Program-made: the position numbers and the translations under genes
Notes under the pieces: model-generated
What the model was told of the DNA's origin: nothing
Database searches by the model: none
The model's input: only the letters and a program-made list of their open reading frames with translations
Source of the DNA: Symploca sp. SIO3C6
GTDB taxonomy: Bacteria; Cyanobacteriota; Cyanobacteriia; Cyanobacteriales; Coleofasciculaceae
Reading direction: 5' to 3'
Length of the DNA: 64,000 bases
Assembly (NCBI GenBank): GCA_010692425.1
Contig: JAAHHJ010000014.1
Span: forward strand, 248,001 to 312,000
Part shown: piece by piece, positions 62,828 through 64,000 of the stretch
Layout: every line of letters starts with the position of its first letter
How positions within the stretch are numbered: position 1 is the first letter of the stretch

Positions 62828-64000
62828 TCAAAATTTTACTGAAACGGAAGCTCGAACCGTGAATGGATCACCTGGGTCAATAAATCTGACTCTGACGTCG
62901 CCTACACCCTTGATAAAATCAACATCAAAAAGATTCTCAATGTTCAGGCGGACTTGCCATCGGTTTCGACGGTAGAAAACAGCAGCATTAGTGAGAAAGT
63001 AGCTATCTACCTCAAAACTATTGGCTAAATCCCCCTGGCGCTCCCCCACAAAGTTAAATCCCAAACCAAAGCCTAGCCCCTCTAAATCCCCGGATTGAAT
63101 TTCATAGGTTGTCCACAAACTGGCGCTATGTTTAGGAACGCCGAACAATCTATTCCCTACAATATCAGCATTGTTGTCCTCGGTGACTTCAGCATCTATG
63201 AATGCATAAGAAGCAACAACATTCCAACCCGGTAGAACTTCTCCAATCAGGTCAAAATCAACACCTCGGCTCTGTTGCTCCCCAGTAGCTACGGAAGCAA
63301 AAGGATTTACCGGATCCTCCGTTGCCACGTTTTGCTTGGTGATGTCAAAGTAAGCGAGGGTTGCAGAGAGGCGGTCTTTAATTAGATCAGCTTTAATTCC
63401 CACTTCAAACCCCTCTCCTTCTTCAGGTTCTAAGGGGTCACCTTCGGCATCGGTTTCAAAAGCACTCGGCCTAAAGGTTTGAGAGTAGCTTGCATAGAGA
63501 GAAATTGGCTCAATCGGCTGGTAAACAATGCCAATTCGAGGGGTCAAAGCATCATCATATTCGTTGACCTCTGAGTCAGCCAGACGATCAGTTGTGTCTT
63601 GATCGACAATGTCAAAGCGCAACCCTGCTAGCAAAATTAAGTTATCCAAGATATCAATTTGATCTTGCAGGTAAATCCCGAGTCTTTCTGTTGTTCTGGC
63701 ATTGCTGATCCCGACCGGGATACTATCTATATCAGGTCTTGGAACAGCTGAGTAGTCTGGATTAAAAATGTCCAGAGGGGTCAAAAGTGCTGGGTCATTA
63801 AAATCAAATCTTATTTTTTCATCAAACTCCAGACGGGATAAATCTACCCCAAATAGAAGTGTGTGTTCTATCGAGCCGGTGTTAAATTTACCCTGGATAT
63901 TAGTGTATAGCGTGTAGGTCTCTTCCTGACTCGACTCCTGTGCAAATGTACGAGTCAAGATCCCAGTGGATTCATCTAGAAAAACTGGTAGCGCTAGCAC
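62828..64000 (-). CDS. TonB-dependent siderophore receptor (C-terminal part; runs off right edge)
   Basis: The last 390 residues of an outer-membrane receptor; the 5' part lies beyond base 64000, so the apparent first codon is not a start. Alternating beta-strands are visible, e.g. GIYLQDQIDILDNLILLAGLRFD, PISLYASYSQTFRPSAFETD, EPEEGEGFEVGIKADLIKDRLSATLAYFDITKQNV, RGVDFDLIGEVLPGWNVVASYAFIDAEV. RNRWQVRLNIENLFDVDF and the terminal Phe (SVSVKF) are the C-terminal signature of TonB-dependent siderophore receptors (FhuA/FpvA-like). It would capture the ferric siderophore using TonB-ExbBD. Confidence 0.9.
   Translation of the reverse strand: MLALPVFLDESTGILTRTFAQESSQEETYTLYTNIQGKFNTGSIEHTLLFGVDLSRLEFDEKIRFDFNDPALLTPLDIFNPDYSAVPRPDIDSIPVGISNARTTERLGIYLQDQIDILDNLILLAGLRFDIVDQDTTDRLADSEVNEYDDALTPRIGIVYQPIEPISLYASYSQTFRPSAFETDAEGDPLEPEEGEGFEVGIKADLIKDRLSATLAYFDITKQNVATEDPVNPFASVATGEQQSRGVDFDLIGEVLPGWNVVASYAFIDAEVTEDNNADIVGNRLFGVPKHSASLWTTYEIQSGDLEGLGFGLGFNFVGERQGDLANSFEVDSYFLTNAAVFYRRNRWQVRLNIENLFDVDFIKGVGDVRVRFIDPGDPFTVRASVSVKF

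Noticed and set aside
1-64000. tRNA, rRNA, CRISPR arrays or prophage
   Set aside because: None could be recognised on either strand.

Overview
The window comes from a cyanobacterium, most likely a filamentous one. HIP1-type octamers (GCGATCGC) are scattered throughout, the housekeeping genes look cyanobacterial, and IS200/IS605 TnpB elements are frequent. Almost everything from about 10.2 kb to the right edge concerns iron: TonB-dependent uptake, and a large assembly line that I infer makes a salicylate/thiazoline mixed NRPS-PKS metallophore.

Left arm (1-9.8 kb): unlinked accessory genes. These are a truncated response regulator running off the left edge, a GNAT acetyltransferase, a hypothetical protein, a metallophosphoesterase, a two-haem cytochrome c/peroxidase-like protein, a GPH-type MFS symporter and a phosphoribosyltransferase. 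Several gaps of 0.3-1.4 kb lie between them. A MITE-like element with long inverted termini (9898-10212) closes this arm.

Uptake arm (10.2-21.2 kb): exbD-exbB on the minus strand diverge from tonB, a secreted MORN-repeat protein, two FecCD-type permeases, a FecE-type ATPase and a fetA/fetB-like ABC pair. The fecB-type binding-protein gene of this operon is destroyed. Its first ~65 codons and last ~40 codons survive on either side of a TnpB element. A second IS200/IS605 remnant sits directly in front of the ATPase gene.

Biosynthetic arm (22.0-58.4 kb, all plus strand): a carrier protein, an AcpS-like PPTase, an aryl-AMP ligase, a salicylate synthase, a degenerate second AcpS and a KASIII-ACP fusion form a discrete starter unit. 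It is followed by NRPS Cy-A-PCP (pocket reads exactly as cysteine), PKS KS-AT-KR-ACP, a stand-alone C protein lacking the catalytic His, a JmjC-type oxygenase, a diaminobutyrate aminotransferase, half-C-A-PCP (acidic pocket, probably Dab), C-A-PCP with a broken A3 loop, a second KS-AT-KR-ACP and a final C-A-PCP. Two unknown helical proteins, a type II thioesterase and an unusual P450 close the run. No terminal release domain is present.

Right arm (58.8-64.0 kb, minus strand): a TonB-dependent receptor (truncated by the window edge), a TnpB element, an intact fecB lipoprotein and an EntS-like MFS exporter. Read together, the window holds synthesis, export, outer-membrane capture, energisation and inner-membrane import of one siderophore. 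Product identity and metal are inference.
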